A stretch of DNA of 64,000 nucleotides, taken from the NCBI RefSeq assembly GCF_018130615.1, contig NZ_JAFCKB010000008.1:62001-126000 (forward strand), given 5' to 3'. The notes under the pieces are model-generated. The model was not told where the DNA came from, ran no database searches, and was given only the letters and a program-made list of their open reading frames with translations. The DNA comes from Bradyrhizobium manausense. Lineage in GTDB: Bacteria > Pseudomonadota > Alphaproteobacteria > Rhizobiales > Xanthobacteraceae. Both the position numbers and the translations under genes were made by a program. Of this stretch, positions 25,548 through 34,951 are shown piece by piece. The first letter of the stretch is position 1, and each line of letters begins with the position of its first letter.

Positions 25548-27074
25548 TTAGTCTCGCCTTGGACTGGCCTTCCAGGTCATCGCCACCAGACTCGCCGTAA
25601 TCAGGCCGCTGACGATGCCAGCGGTCGGAAGCGTGAGCAGCAGCGCAGCGGTGGCGGCCCAGCCGATCGAGGAAAAGGCCTCGGCAAAGGTGGCAAGCCG
25701 CGACGAGGTCTGGCGGCGGCGGAATTGGCTGCGGCGGGCCTGGATCCGAAACCAGAGCTGGATCGCGGTGGCGGAGGCCGCGCTGACGATGATCATGGCT
25801 GCCGTGATCGCAGCCTGGAACGGCGAGGCGAAAACCAGCGCCGCAACCAGCGGGCTGAAGATGACGGCGATCGCGATCAGCACCACCTCGATCTTGGCGC
25901 GGATGACGCTCAACGGCGTCAGCGGCGCGGTCGCGACCAGATCAGGCGCGTCCTCGCCCGAGATTGTCAGCCAGGCGAGTCCGCCGGCGAGCTGACCTGC
26001 CGCCATCACGATGACGGGCGAGATCAGCGTCAACGCGACAGAGCTGTCGGCAAAGCTGCGCCACAGCAGCAGCGCCGGCGGCACCAGGTAGAGCAGCTGC
26101 ATCAGGGTTTGCGAGATCAGCCAGGGATCGCGATAGAGCAGCACGAACTCCTTGCGCCGCAGCGCCTGCTGCCGCGAGCCGCCGCGGAACGGCCGCTCCC
26201 GCGCGCGCTTGCGGCTGGATGTGCCGTAGGCGGCGGCATCGATCGCGGTGTCGGCGAAGCGGCCCGAGAAGATCGCCATCACGCTTCCCAGCAGCACCAG
26301 CCCGAGGGCAAGCAGCAGCAGCAGCGCCGCGCTGTCGCCCATGGTCGCTCGCGCCGGCCACCACCAGATGCTGTCGATGTCGGGCGCGTGGGCGGCCAGG
26401 GTCCCGGACGTGAGAATGGTGAAGCGCGACAGCGTGCCATAGGAGATGATCGCCGCGACCTGGAGCGCGATCACGAAGCCTGCGCCGATGATCGCGGACA
26501 GGATCTGGGCTATGAAGCGTGTTCGCGCCGGGCCGATCAGGCGAAACAGCAGGATGGTGATGGCGATCGCGATCGCCGCGGCCGACAGGCCCATCGCGAT
26601 GACCACGCCGAAGGCCGCAAGCCAGCGCGGGCCGCCACCGATCACCAGCACGTCGATGAAGGGCGTCGAGAACAACAGCGCCATCACGGTGACGGAGAGC
26701 GCGATTGCGGCGATGCGCACCGAGAACAGATTGGCGAGCCGCGCCGGCGAGGACATGATGAGATCGAGGTCGGCGCGGGCGTAAAACACCCGCGTCACCG
26801 ATTCGATCGCCTGCGACAGCATCAAGGTCCAGGCGAGCAGGATCGTCGCCGAGATCACGATCAGCGAGGATTTGTCGAGCGGCAGCTGCAGATTGGCGAA
26901 ACGGCCGATCACGGCCCAGGCCGGCACGTGCAGGAGCGCGGCGAAGAACAGCAGGCCGATCACGGCGGCGCGGGCGCGCCTGCGCCGGCCGCCTGTCATC
27001 ATGGCGAACCATTCGCGCCAGGCGAGCCGAAGCTCGTGGCGCGCAAACCAGGACAACGCGGTCGCCGAGCTCAT
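25548..27074 (-). CDS. ABC-2-type exporter permease
   Basis: 508 residues with about ten hydrophobic segments in two groups (VIGLLFFAALLHVPAWAVIG, TILLAWTLMLSQAIESVTRV; later LISPVIVMAAGQLAGGLAWL). A soluble central loop with many basic residues (SSRKRARERPFRGGSRQQAL) divides it. Large putative ABC exporter permeases of this type are paired with a single ATPase. Its start overlaps the ATPase stop by four bases, so it is translationally coupled. Exported substrate unknown. Confidence 0.85.
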   Translation of the reverse strand: MSSATALSWFARHELRLAWREWFAMMTGGRRRRARAAVIGLLFFAALLHVPAWAVIGRFANLQLPLDKSSLIVISATILLAWTLMLSQAIESVTRVFYARADLDLIMSSPARLANLFSVRIAAIALSVTVMALLFSTPFIDVLVIGGGPRWLAAFGVVIAMGLSAAAIAIAITILLFRLIGPARTRFIAQILSAIIGAGFVIALQVAAIISYGTLSRFTILTSGTLAAHAPDIDSIWWWPARATMGDSAALLLLLALGLVLLGSVMAIFSGRFADTAIDAAAYGTSSRKRARERPFRGGSRQQALRRKEFVLLYRDPWLISQTLMQLLYLVPPALLLWRSFADSSVALTLISPVIVMAAGQLAGGLAWLTISGEDAPDLVATAPLTPLSVIRAKIEVVLIAIAVIFSPLVAALVFASPFQAAITAAMIIVSAASATAIQLWFRIQARRSQFRRRQTSSRLATFAEAFSSIGWAATAALLLTLPTAGIVSGLITASLVAMTWKASPRRD

Positions 27075-27859
27075 GCCGCTTCCTGAAGCGTCACCAATGC
27101 GATGAAGAGATCTTCCAGGCTGGTGTCGGCATGGCCGTTCTGCTGGCGCAGCTCGGTCAAGGTGCCCTCGGCAACCAGGCGGCCGGCGGCGATCACGCCG
27201 ATGCGGTCGGCCATGCGCTCCGCGACCTCGAGAATATGCGTCGTCATGATGACGGTGCAGCCGGCGCGGACGCGATCGCCCAACAGCCCTTTCACATGGC
27301 GGGCTGAAACGGCGTCGAGGCCGGTCAACGGTTCGTCCAGGATGATGAGGCGGGGATCGTGCACCAGCGCGCCGGCGAGAGCGACCTTCTGGCGCATGCC
27401 CTTGGAGAAGCCCTCGCAGCGTTCGTGCCGGTGCGGCTCGAGCCCGAGCGAGTTCAGGAGCTCCTCGGCGACCGGTTTCGAGATTGACGGTGCAATGCCC
27501 CAGAGGCCGGCGACGAATTCAAGATATTCGAGCGGGGTGAGCTTGTCGTAGATCATGGGCTCGTCGGAGACCCACGCCATCACCTGCTTGGCCGCCACGG
27601 GGTCTTGAAGCGCGTCGATGCCGAAGATCGAGACACCACCGCCGTCGGGCCTGAGCAGGCCTGCAACCATGCGCAAAGTGGTGGTCTTGCCGGCGCCATT
27701 GGGGCCGACCAGCGCATAGAATTCGCCGGCATGAATGGTCAGGTCGAGGTTATCGACCGCCAAACGGTCAAAACGTTTCGTTAACCCTCGGACTTCGAGC
27801 GCCGAGCTATCCGGCTTCATGACGGCCACACCATCCGGTTTTGCATCGGTCGGGACCAT
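27071..27859 (-). CDS. ABC-2 exporter ATP-binding protein (CcmA/multidrug type)
   Basis: 262 residues from MVPTDAKPDGVAVM; starts 17 codons upstream or 13 downstream (MKPDSSALEV) are possible and the ribosome sites do not decide. Walker A GPNGAGKTT near 55, signature GFSKGMRQKVALAGALVHDP, Walker B LIILDEPLTGLD, and H-switch TTHILEVAERM. Partner of the adjacent permease, together a two-gene exporter. Divergent from the Liv-type operon. Confidence 0.9.
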   Translation of the reverse strand: MVPTDAKPDGVAVMKPDSSALEVRGLTKRFDRLAVDNLDLTIHAGEFYALVGPNGAGKTTTLRMVAGLLRPDGGGVSIFGIDALQDPVAAKQVMAWVSDEPMIYDKLTPLEYLEFVAGLWGIAPSISKPVAEELLNSLGLEPHRHERCEGFSKGMRQKVALAGALVHDPRLIILDEPLTGLDAVSARHVKGLLGDRVRAGCTVIMTTHILEVAERMADRIGVIAAGRLVAEGTLTELRQQNGHADTSLEDLFIALVTLQEAA

Positions 27860-27953
27860 GACCTGAAGATGTTTCGGCACGGTGAATCGCGCTGCCGCAA
27901 ATTCAAGCATCCGACTTCGACTACACCTTGGACTAAAGGCAAGTCACCGTTTG

Positions 27954-27982
27954 TTGACAGCGCTTTACGGTTCAGGCTGAAT
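27954..27982 (+). promoter_or_regulatory. Candidate sigma70-type promoter of the Liv-type operon
   Basis: TTGACA at 27954-27959, 17-base spacer, then CTGAAT at 27977-27982. The -35 is perfect, the -10 is poor (three matches). Located 111 bases upstream of the livH-like start in the only gap before the operon. Confidence 0.35.
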
Positions 27983-28092
27983 TGGCGCCGGGACAAATGG
28001 CGCTCACGCGGCGAAACGACTGCGTAGCGGCTGGACACAAGATGCGTCAGGCGGTCGTCAAGAGCCGCGGGCTGCATCGGGAGGACGCGGCG

Positions 28093-28968
28093 ATGCTGGA
28101 TTTCGTTCAGCAGCTGGTCAGCGGTGTTGCGCTCGGCTGTGTCTACGGCCTGATCGCACTCGGCTTCGTGCTTGTCTACAAGGCCACCGAGGTCGTCAAT
28201 TTCGCCCAGGGCGATCTGATGATGCTGGGCGGCTTCTTCGCCTTCACCTTCATCGGCATGCTCGGCCTGAACTATTGGCTGGGGTTCGCTGCCGCCGTCG
28301 CCGCGATGGCGCTGTTCGGCATGCTGGCGGAGCGGGTCGTGGTGCGGCCGATCCTCGGCTATCCGCAATTCTCCGTCATCATGGCGACCATCGGCCTCGG
28401 CTACTTCCTGCGCTCGATCGCGGGCATGATCTGGGGCACCGACGATCTCAAGATCGAGACGCCGTTCAGCCAGGGCGTGCTGCGCATCGGCTCGCTGGTG
28501 CTCGCCTATGACAAGCTGTCGGTGATTGCGGCGACTGTCATCCTGTGCGCGCTGCTCTACATCTTCTTCAACAAGACCACGCTCGGCACCGCGATGCGGG
28601 CTTCTTCCGAGAACATGCTCGCGGCCTATTACATGGGCATTCCGGTCAAGCGCGTGGTGTCTATCGTCTGGGCGATCAGCGCCGCGGTCGCGACCTGCGC
28701 AGGCGTGCTGCTCGCGCCGATCACCTTCATCCACTCCAATGTCGGCCTCGTGCTGGGCCTGAAAGCGTTTCCCGCCGCCGTGCTCGGCGGCTTCGGCTCG
28801 ATTCCCGGCGCCGTCGTCGGCGGCGTCCTGATCGGCGTGATCGAGAGCATGGCGGGCTTCTATCTGCCCGAGGGCTGGAAGGACGTCGCGCCCTACATCG
28901 TGCTGCTGGCCGTGCTGCTGCTCAAGCCCGAAGGCCTGTTCGGCCTTCACGTTCGCAAGAAGGTCTGA
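28093..28968 (+). CDS. livH: Branched-chain amino acid-type ABC importer permease, LivH family
   Basis: 291 residues from MLDFVQQLVSGVALGCVYGL. LivH hallmarks: GLIALGFVLVYKATEVVNFA followed by QGDLMMLGGF, LGTAMRASSENMLAAYYMGI (cytoplasmic EAA-like loop), and VLGGFGSIPGAVVGGVLIGV. Eight or so membrane helices. First gene of a tightly spaced operon livH-livM-livG-livF-ligase-livK. Members import branched-chain amino acids or other small carboxylates; the operon's ligase gene hints at an acid. Confidence 0.9.
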   Translation: MLDFVQQLVSGVALGCVYGLIALGFVLVYKATEVVNFAQGDLMMLGGFFAFTFIGMLGLNYWLGFAAAVAAMALFGMLAERVVVRPILGYPQFSVIMATIGLGYFLRSIAGMIWGTDDLKIETPFSQGVLRIGSLVLAYDKLSVIAATVILCALLYIFFNKTTLGTAMRASSENMLAAYYMGIPVKRVVSIVWAISAAVATCAGVLLAPITFIHSNVGLVLGLKAFPAAVLGGFGSIPGAVVGGVLIGVIESMAGFYLPEGWKDVAPYIVLLAVLLLKPEGLFGLHVRKKV

Positions 28969-28973
28969 ACGCC

Positions 28974-30125
28974 ATGCGCTTCCTGTTCAAGACCGACTAT
29001 GAGGACGACATCAGGCTGTTTCCGCATTCGGGCTACGTGGTCTCCTACGGCCTCCTGATCGCGGTGCTGCTGGCGGCGCCTTACGCGCTCTCAAGCTATC
29101 TGATGAGTCAGCTCGTCTTCGTCTGCATCTACGCGACCGTCGGCGTGGCACTTCTGATACTCACCGGCTTCACCGGTCAGGCGTCGCTGGGGCATGCGGC
29201 ATTCCTCGCGATCGGCGCCTATACGGCGGCCTATTTGCAGAAGTACAACGTGCCGTTCCCGGTCTATTTCCTGGCAGCAGGACTCCTGACCGGCGCCATC
29301 GGCGCGATGGTCGGCTTTCCGGCGCTGAGGCTGACCGGAATCTACCTCGTCATCGCCACCATCTCCTTCGCCCTGATCGTCGAGGAGATCCTGGCGCGCT
29401 GGGAAAGCGTCACCAACGGCAATGAGGGCATGCGGGTCAAGACGCTGTCGCTGCTCGGCGTTGCCGTGCCGCGCGACAGTCCGACCTTCTACTATCTCTG
29501 CCTCGCCGTCCTGGTTCTGACCATCGTCGGCACGCTCAACCTGCTGCGATCGCCGACGGGGCGCGCCTTCGTCGCGATCCGCGACAGCGAGACGGCGGCG
29601 CGCAGCATGGGCGTCAACGTCGCACTCTACAAGGTGAAGTCGTTTGCGATCTCGGCGGCGATCACCGGCCTTGCCGGCGTGCTGTTCGCGCACAAGCTCT
29701 CCTTCATCTCGCCGGAGATGTTCACGCTCCAGCTCTCGATCGAGTTCATCATCGTGATCCTGATCGGCGGAACCTTCAGCCTGCATGGCGCGGTACTGGG
29801 CGCGATCTTCATCGTCATGATCGACCCGTTCCTGACCTATTTGAAGGACGACATGCCCGGCATCATCGCCGGCGTCGCGGCGACGTTCGGGGCAGGCAAG
29901 GACGCTGCGGCCGACGTGCAGTCCAAGGTCGCCGCGTTCGCCTCGCTCAACGGCCTGAAGGGCGCGATCTACGGCATCATCATCATGCTGTTCGTACTGT
30001 TCGAGCCGCTCGGCATCTATGGCCGCTGGCTGAAGATCAAACTCTTCTTCCAGCTGTTCCCGCTCTACAAGCGCGCGACCTTCAAGCGGCAGAAGATCTA
30101 CGTGAAGTCGGAGCGGAATCGATGA
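28974..30125 (+). CDS. livM: Branched-chain amino acid-type ABC importer permease, LivM family
   Basis: 383 residues from MRFLFKTDYEDDIRLFPHSG, six bases after livH. Key segments: LTGFTGQASLGHAAFLAIGA, GIYLVIATISFALIVEEILA, and GRAFVAIRDSETAARSMGVN (the NTP-interacting loop), then LSIEFIIVILIGGTFSLHGA. A stretch of about 60 residues near 300-340 (GAGKDAAADVQSKVAAFASL) is an insert more soluble than usual in LivM. Its stop overlaps livG by ATGA. Confidence 0.9.
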   Translation: MRFLFKTDYEDDIRLFPHSGYVVSYGLLIAVLLAAPYALSSYLMSQLVFVCIYATVGVALLILTGFTGQASLGHAAFLAIGAYTAAYLQKYNVPFPVYFLAAGLLTGAIGAMVGFPALRLTGIYLVIATISFALIVEEILARWESVTNGNEGMRVKTLSLLGVAVPRDSPTFYYLCLAVLVLTIVGTLNLLRSPTGRAFVAIRDSETAARSMGVNVALYKVKSFAISAAITGLAGVLFAHKLSFISPEMFTLQLSIEFIIVILIGGTFSLHGAVLGAIFIVMIDPFLTYLKDDMPGIIAGVAATFGAGKDAAADVQSKVAAFASLNGLKGAIYGIIIMLFVLFEPLGIYGRWLKIKLFFQLFPLYKRATFKRQKIYVKSERNR

Positions 30126-30880
30126 GCTATTTCCGCGCCGAGAACCTCTCGCTGCACTTCGGAGGGCTGAAGGCGGTCGATGCGGTCTCGTTCGCGGTCG
30201 AGAAGGGCGAGATCCTTTCGATCATCGGGCCGAACGGCGCCGGCAAGAGCTCGATCTTCAACCTGATCTCGCGGATCTACCGGCCGACCTCGGGTAGGAT
30301 CTATTTCGAGGACCAGGACATCACGGAGGAGGCGCCCTACGACATCGCCCGGCTCGGCATTGCCCGCACCTTCCAGAACATCGAGCTGTTCGAGAATGCG
30401 ACCGTGTTGTCCAATCTCCTGGTCGGCCGCCACCGGCATTCGACGACGCAGCTCTGGCAGGAGCTGCTGTTTCTGCCGAGCGTGCGCGCCAACGAGAAGG
30501 TCCACCGCCGCCGGGTCGAGCAGGTGATCGAATTCCTCGATCTAGAGCCCTACCGCGAAAAGCTGATCTCGGGCCTGCCCTACGGCGTGCGCAAGGTGAT
30601 CGAGCTCGCGCGCGCGCTCTGCTCCGAGCCGAAGCTGATCCTGCTGGACGAGCCGTCCTCGGGGCTCAATGTGGAGGAGACAGACGACATGTCGTTCTGG
30701 ATCCGCGACATGAAGAGCGAGCTCGGCATCACCGTGTTGATGGTCGAGCACGACATGTCTCTCGTCAACCGCGTCTCCGACCGGGTGATCGCGCTGAACT
30801 ACGGCCGCGTGCTGGCGATGGGCTCGCCCGCCGAGGTTCAGCAGCATCCCGACGTCGTTGCCGCGTATCTGGGAGCGTAA
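30122..30880 (+). CDS. livG: Branched-chain amino acid-type ABC importer ATPase, LivG family
   Basis: 252 residues. Walker A GPNGAGKSS near 39-47, the LivG-specific RTFQNIELFENATVLSNLLV, signature LPYGVRKVIELARALCSEPK (the LivG variant of the ABC signature), Walker B LILLDEPSSGLN, and H-switch MVEHDMSLVN. Overlaps livM by four bases. Pairs with LivF to power the LivHM channel. Confidence 0.93.
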   Translation: MSYFRAENLSLHFGGLKAVDAVSFAVEKGEILSIIGPNGAGKSSIFNLISRIYRPTSGRIYFEDQDITEEAPYDIARLGIARTFQNIELFENATVLSNLLVGRHRHSTTQLWQELLFLPSVRANEKVHRRRVEQVIEFLDLEPYREKLISGLPYGVRKVIELARALCSEPKLILLDEPSSGLNVEETDDMSFWIRDMKSELGITVLMVEHDMSLVNRVSDRVIALNYGRVLAMGSPAEVQQHPDVVAAYLGA

Positions 30881-30883
30881 GCG

Positions 30884-31672
30884 ATGGATGCGGCCGTGAC
30901 CCCGGATATCATCCTGAAGCTCTCCAACGTCGAGAGCTATTACGGGCCGATCATGGCGATCCGCGGCATCTCGCTCGAGGTGCCGCGCGGCCGCATCGTC
31001 ACGCTGCTGGGCGCCAACGGTGCCGGCAAAACCACGGTGCTGAAGACGATCTCCGGCATTCTCGATCCGCAGAAGGGCTCGATCGAGTTTCTGGGCAAGC
31101 CGATTCAGCGCATGGAGGCCGACAAGATCGTGCGGCTGGGCCTCAGTCACGTGCCGGAAGGCCGCGAGGTGTTTCCGTTCCTCTCGGTGCGCGAGAATCT
31201 GATGATGGGCGCCTATCCGAGGGCGGACAGGGAGGGCGTGGCGGAGGATCTGGAGCGGGTCTACGGCTACTTCCCGCGGCTCAGGGAACGCATCGGCCAG
31301 CCGGCCGGCCAGCTCTCCGGCGGCGAGCAGCAGATGCTCGCCATCGGCCGGGCGCTGATGAACCGGCCGACGCTGCTGTTGCTGGACGAGCCTTCGCTCG
31401 GGCTGTCGCCGCTCCTGGTGAAGGAGATCTTCACCATCATCCGCCGTGTCAACGAGGAGCAGGGCATGTCGATCCTGCTCGTCGAGCAGAACGCCAAGGT
31501 GGCGTTGGAGACCGCGCATTACGGCTACGTGCTCGAGATCGGCCGCGTCGTCATGAACGACAGCTGCGACCGCTTGATGCATTCCCATGACATCCAGGAA
31601 TTTTACCTTGGCGCCAAGGAAGCCGGCGCCAGGGGTGAACGGCGCTGGAAAAAGAAGAAAACGTGGCGTTAA
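30884..31672 (+). CDS. livF: Branched-chain amino acid-type ABC importer ATPase, LivF family
   Basis: 262 residues. LivF features: YYGPIMAIRGISLEVPRGR, Walker A GANGAGKTTVLKTISGIL, HVPEGREVFPFLSVRENLMM, signature LSGGEQQMLAIGRALMNRP and LLLDEPSLGLSPLLV. It ends YLGAKEAGARGERRWKKKKT, a basic tail of about 20 residues longer than ordinary LivF. Three bases separate it from livG. Confidence 0.92.
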   Translation: MDAAVTPDIILKLSNVESYYGPIMAIRGISLEVPRGRIVTLLGANGAGKTTVLKTISGILDPQKGSIEFLGKPIQRMEADKIVRLGLSHVPEGREVFPFLSVRENLMMGAYPRADREGVAEDLERVYGYFPRLRERIGQPAGQLSGGEQQMLAIGRALMNRPTLLLLDEPSLGLSPLLVKEIFTIIRRVNEEQGMSILLVEQNAKVALETAHYGYVLEIGRVVMNDSCDRLMHSHDIQEFYLGAKEAGARGERRWKKKKTWR

Positions 31673-31748
31673 ATATGGTGTCCCGTCCGCGACACAGACC
31701 GCCGGCAAGGCGGCAGCGGAGGGATGGAGCGGCAAGGAGGGAACGCGC

Positions 31749-33587
31749 ATGGCCAGAGCGGCGGTGCTGACGGTCGCCGACACGATCGCGAAGAGCTTCG
31801 TGCTCGCGGCGGAAACGCGCGGCGATGGCCCTGCGATCCGCGAGAAGAAATTCGGCATCTGGCAGCCGACAAGCTGGCGCCATTGGCTGGAGATCTCGAA
31901 GGAGATCGCCTACGCCCTCAATGCCTGCGGCTTTGCGCCCGGCGACGTCGCCTCCATTATCGCCAACGCCGTGCCCGAATGGGTCTATGCCGACATGGGC
32001 ATCCTCTGCGCCGGCGGCGTCTCCTCCGGAATCTATCCGACCGACGCCTCCAGCCAGGTCGAATATCTCCTCAACGATTCCGCGACCAAGGTGGTCTTCG
32101 CCGAGGACGAGGAGCAGCTCGACAAGATTCTCGCCTGCCGCGCGCGCTGTCCGTCCCTGCAGAGGATCATCGTGTTCGACATGGAGGGCCTCTCCGGCTT
32201 CTCCGACGACATGGTGATGTCGCTCGACGAGTTTCGCGCGCTCGGCCGCAACGCCATGGTCGGCAACGACGTGCTGTGGCGCAACATGATCGACAGCCGC
32301 GGGCCGGACGATCTCGCGGTGCTGGTCTACACCTCCGGCACGACCGGCCCGCCCAAGGGCGCCATGCATGCCAATCGCAGCGTCACGCATCAGATGCGGC
32401 ATGCCAATGATTTCATTCCCGCGCGTGATGACGATCAGCGCCTGATCTTCCTGCCGCTCTGCCATGTCGCCGAACGGGTCGGCGGCTACTACATCTCGGT
32501 CGCGCTCGGCTCGGTGATGAACTTCGCCGAGAGCCCGGAGACCGTACCGGACAATCTGCGCGAGGTGCAGCCGACGGTGTTTCTGGCGGTACCGCGGATC
32601 TGGGAGAAATTCTATTCGGCCGTCACCATCGCGTTGAAGGACGCGACGCCGCTTCAGCAGTGGTTCTACCGCCGCGCCATCGCGATCGGTTTCCGCAGGA
32701 CCGAATGCCAGCTCGAGGGCGGCACGCCGTCGCTGTCGCTCAAGGTCGCCAACCGCGTGGCCTACTGGCTGGTGTTCCGCAACATCCGCCGCATGATCGG
32801 GCTCGACCGCTGCCGCATCGCCTTCACCGGAGCCGCGCCGATCGCGCCGGATCTGATCCGCTGGTATCTCGCGCTCGGCATCGACATGCACGAGGTCTAC
32901 GGTCAGACCGAGAATTGCGGGGTGGCGACCATGATGCCGTCGGACCGGATCAAGCTTGGCTCGGTCGGCAAGGCCGTTCCCTGGGGCGAGGTCGCGCTTT
33001 CGCCTGACGGCGAGATCCTGATCCGCGGTGATTTCCTGTTCATGGGCTATCTGAACCAGCCGGAGAAGACCGCCGAGACCATCGATCCGCGCGGCTGGCT
33101 GCACACCGGTGACGTCGGCACCATCGATAATGAGGGCTTCGTCAAGATCACCGACCGGATGAAAGACATCATCATCACCTCGGGCGGCAAGAACGTCACG
33201 CCGTCGGAGATCGAAAACCAGCTCAAATTCTCGCCCTACATCTCCGATGCCGTCGTGATCGGTGACAAGCGGCCGTATCTGACCTGCCTCGTCATGATCG
33301 ACCAGGAGAATGTCGAGAAGTTCGCCCAGGACCACGACATCCCCTTCACCAATTATGCGAGCCTGTGCCGTGCCCGCGAGATCCAGGATCTGATCTGGCG
33401 CGAGATCGAGCAGGTCAACGGTAATTTCGCGCGCGTCGAGACGATCAAGAGGTTCTATCTGATCGAGCGCCAGCTCACGCCGGAGGACGAGGAGCTGACG
33501 CCGACCATGAAGCTGAAGCGGAGCTTCGTGAACCGGCGTTATTCCGCGGAGATCGATGCGATGTATCGCGAGCGCGCGGTGGCTTGA
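31749..33587 (+). CDS. Long-chain-type acyl-CoA synthetase (AMP-forming)
   Basis: 612 residues from MARAAVLTVADTIAKSFVL, where AGGAGG about ten bases upstream gives a ribosome site. AMP-binding motifs: YTSGTTGPPKGAMHANRS (P-loop) near 195, EVYGQTENCG near 385, GWLHTGDVGTIDNEGFVKIT and the hinge DRMKDIIITSGGKNVTPSEI. Activates a carboxylic acid to its CoA thioester through an acyl adenylate. Its place between livF and livK strongly links uptake by this importer to CoA activation, so the imported compound may be a carboxylate rather than an amino acid. Confidence 0.9.
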   Translation: MARAAVLTVADTIAKSFVLAAETRGDGPAIREKKFGIWQPTSWRHWLEISKEIAYALNACGFAPGDVASIIANAVPEWVYADMGILCAGGVSSGIYPTDASSQVEYLLNDSATKVVFAEDEEQLDKILACRARCPSLQRIIVFDMEGLSGFSDDMVMSLDEFRALGRNAMVGNDVLWRNMIDSRGPDDLAVLVYTSGTTGPPKGAMHANRSVTHQMRHANDFIPARDDDQRLIFLPLCHVAERVGGYYISVALGSVMNFAESPETVPDNLREVQPTVFLAVPRIWEKFYSAVTIALKDATPLQQWFYRRAIAIGFRRTECQLEGGTPSLSLKVANRVAYWLVFRNIRRMIGLDRCRIAFTGAAPIAPDLIRWYLALGIDMHEVYGQTENCGVATMMPSDRIKLGSVGKAVPWGEVALSPDGEILIRGDFLFMGYLNQPEKTAETIDPRGWLHTGDVGTIDNEGFVKITDRMKDIIITSGGKNVTPSEIENQLKFSPYISDAVVIGDKRPYLTCLVMIDQENVEKFAQDHDIPFTNYASLCRAREIQDLIWREIEQVNGNFARVETIKRFYLIERQLTPEDEELTPTMKLKRSFVNRRYSAEIDAMYRERAVA

Positions 33588-33707
33588 GGGCGCATGCCGC
33601 GGAAAAGCGGATACCGGCTTTCCGGCCGGGGACATGCGCAGACGGGATGCGAAGGAGTGATGGCCCCGCCCTTCGCGCAAACAGGGCCGCTAGGAGAGGA
33701 GACGTCA

Positions 33708-34907
33708 ATGTCGAAATCGTTCAGGGCGTTCGGCCTTGCGGTGAGCGCGCTTGCGCTGACTTGCCTGCCGGCCGCGGCGCAGACCAAGGTTACCAATGAA
33801 GGCATCTCGGCGAGCGAGATCGTCATCGGCACCCATCAGGATCTGTCCGGTCCGATCAAGGGCTGGGGCGTGCCGGTCTCCAACGGCATGAAGATGGCGG
33901 TCGAGGAGATCAATGCGGCCGGCGGCATCAACGGCCGCAAGATTCGTCTGGTCATCGAGGACAGCGGCTACGATCCGAAGAAGGCGGTGCTGGCTTCGCA
34001 AAAGCTGATCGAGCGTGACAAGATCTTCGCGATGGTCGGTGCCATGGGGTCGCCGACCGTGCTGGCCGCCCAGGACATCCTGCTCGACGCCGGCGTGCTT
34101 CAACTCTTCCCGCTGACGGCGGCGGAGTTCACCTTCAAGTTCGATCCCGCCAAGCCGCAGGAGCGGCTGAAGTTCAACAATCTTCTGCCTTACGTCGAGA
34201 GCACGCGCGCTGCGCTGAAATACATGATGGAGTGGAAGAGCTTCCAGAAGCCCTGCATCATGTATCAGGACGACGAGTACGGCAAGAACGTGCTCGACGG
34301 CTTCACCCAGCAGCTCAACGCGATGAAGGTGCAGGCGGCTTCGACCACGAGCTACAAGCGCGGCGCCTCCGATTTCAGCGCGCAGGTCGCCAAGATGAAG
34401 TCCGACGGCTGCGATCTCGTGGTGCTCGGCGCCGTGCTGCGCGAGCCTATCGGCGCGATGGGCGAGGCCAAGAAGCTCGGCTGGGACGTCACCTTCCTCG
34501 GCGCCACCCCGACCAACGTGATGGAAGTGCCGATGCTCGGCAAGGAGGCGGTCGAAGGTCTCTATGCGGCCTCGGGCTTCGAGATCCCGTATGAGGATAC
34601 GGCCAAGGGCAAGGTCAAGGACTGGCTCGCCAACTACAAGAAGATGTTCAGCACCGACGCCAATACCCAGGCCATCATCGGCTACAACGCGGTGGAGACG
34701 TTCGCCTTCTATGCCAACAAGGCGGGCAAGGATCTGACCGGCCAGAAGATGCTCGATGCGCTGGAGTCCGGCGACAAGTTCCTCGACATCTTCAACTCGC
34801 CGCCGACCAAGTTCTCCAAGACCGACCACCTCGCCAACACCATCACCCAGGTGCAGCAGGTCAAGGGCGGCCGCTGGGTGCTGGTGAAGGACAATCTGAT
34901 GTTTTGA
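33708..34907 (+). CDS. livK: Substrate-binding protein of the Liv-type importer
   Basis: 399 residues with signal peptide MSKSFRAFGLAVSALALTCL cut near AAAQT. Periplasmic-binding fold type I: EIVIGTHQDLSGPIKGWGVP, GMKMAVEEINAAGGINGRKI, LVIEDSGYDPKKAV, and a strongly conserved RGASDFSAQVAKMKSDGCDL later. This is the ligand-recognising part of the operon's importer; in Bradyrhizobium many such proteins bind aromatic or short-chain acids. Placed last, 120 bases after the ligase, with AGGAGA upstream. Confidence 0.9.
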   Translation: MSKSFRAFGLAVSALALTCLPAAAQTKVTNEGISASEIVIGTHQDLSGPIKGWGVPVSNGMKMAVEEINAAGGINGRKIRLVIEDSGYDPKKAVLASQKLIERDKIFAMVGAMGSPTVLAAQDILLDAGVLQLFPLTAAEFTFKFDPAKPQERLKFNNLLPYVESTRAALKYMMEWKSFQKPCIMYQDDEYGKNVLDGFTQQLNAMKVQAASTTSYKRGASDFSAQVAKMKSDGCDLVVLGAVLREPIGAMGEAKKLGWDVTFLGATPTNVMEVPMLGKEAVEGLYAASGFEIPYEDTAKGKVKDWLANYKKMFSTDANTQAIIGYNAVETFAFYANKAGKDLTGQKMLDALESGDKFLDIFNSPPTKFSKTDHLANTITQVQQVKGGRWVLVKDNLMF

Positions 34908-34919
34908 TGTTCGCTTCGC

Positions 34920-34949
34920 TTTTACCCTCCCCTCCGGGGGAGGGTAAAA
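34920..34949. terminator. Bidirectional hairpin terminator
   Basis: Thirteen-base perfect stem (TTTTACCCTCCCC / GGGGAGGGTAAAA) around TCCG. With A-tract on one side and T-tract on the other it can stop livK transcription (+) and LprI-like gene transcription (-), whose stop codons lie 12 and 2 bases away. Confidence 0.85.
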
Positions 34950-34951
34950 AT

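Noticed and set aside
31551-33680. 709-codon open frame on the minus strand over the acyl-CoA ligase
   Set aside because: Antisense shadow; the plus strand carries intact AMP-binding motifs.
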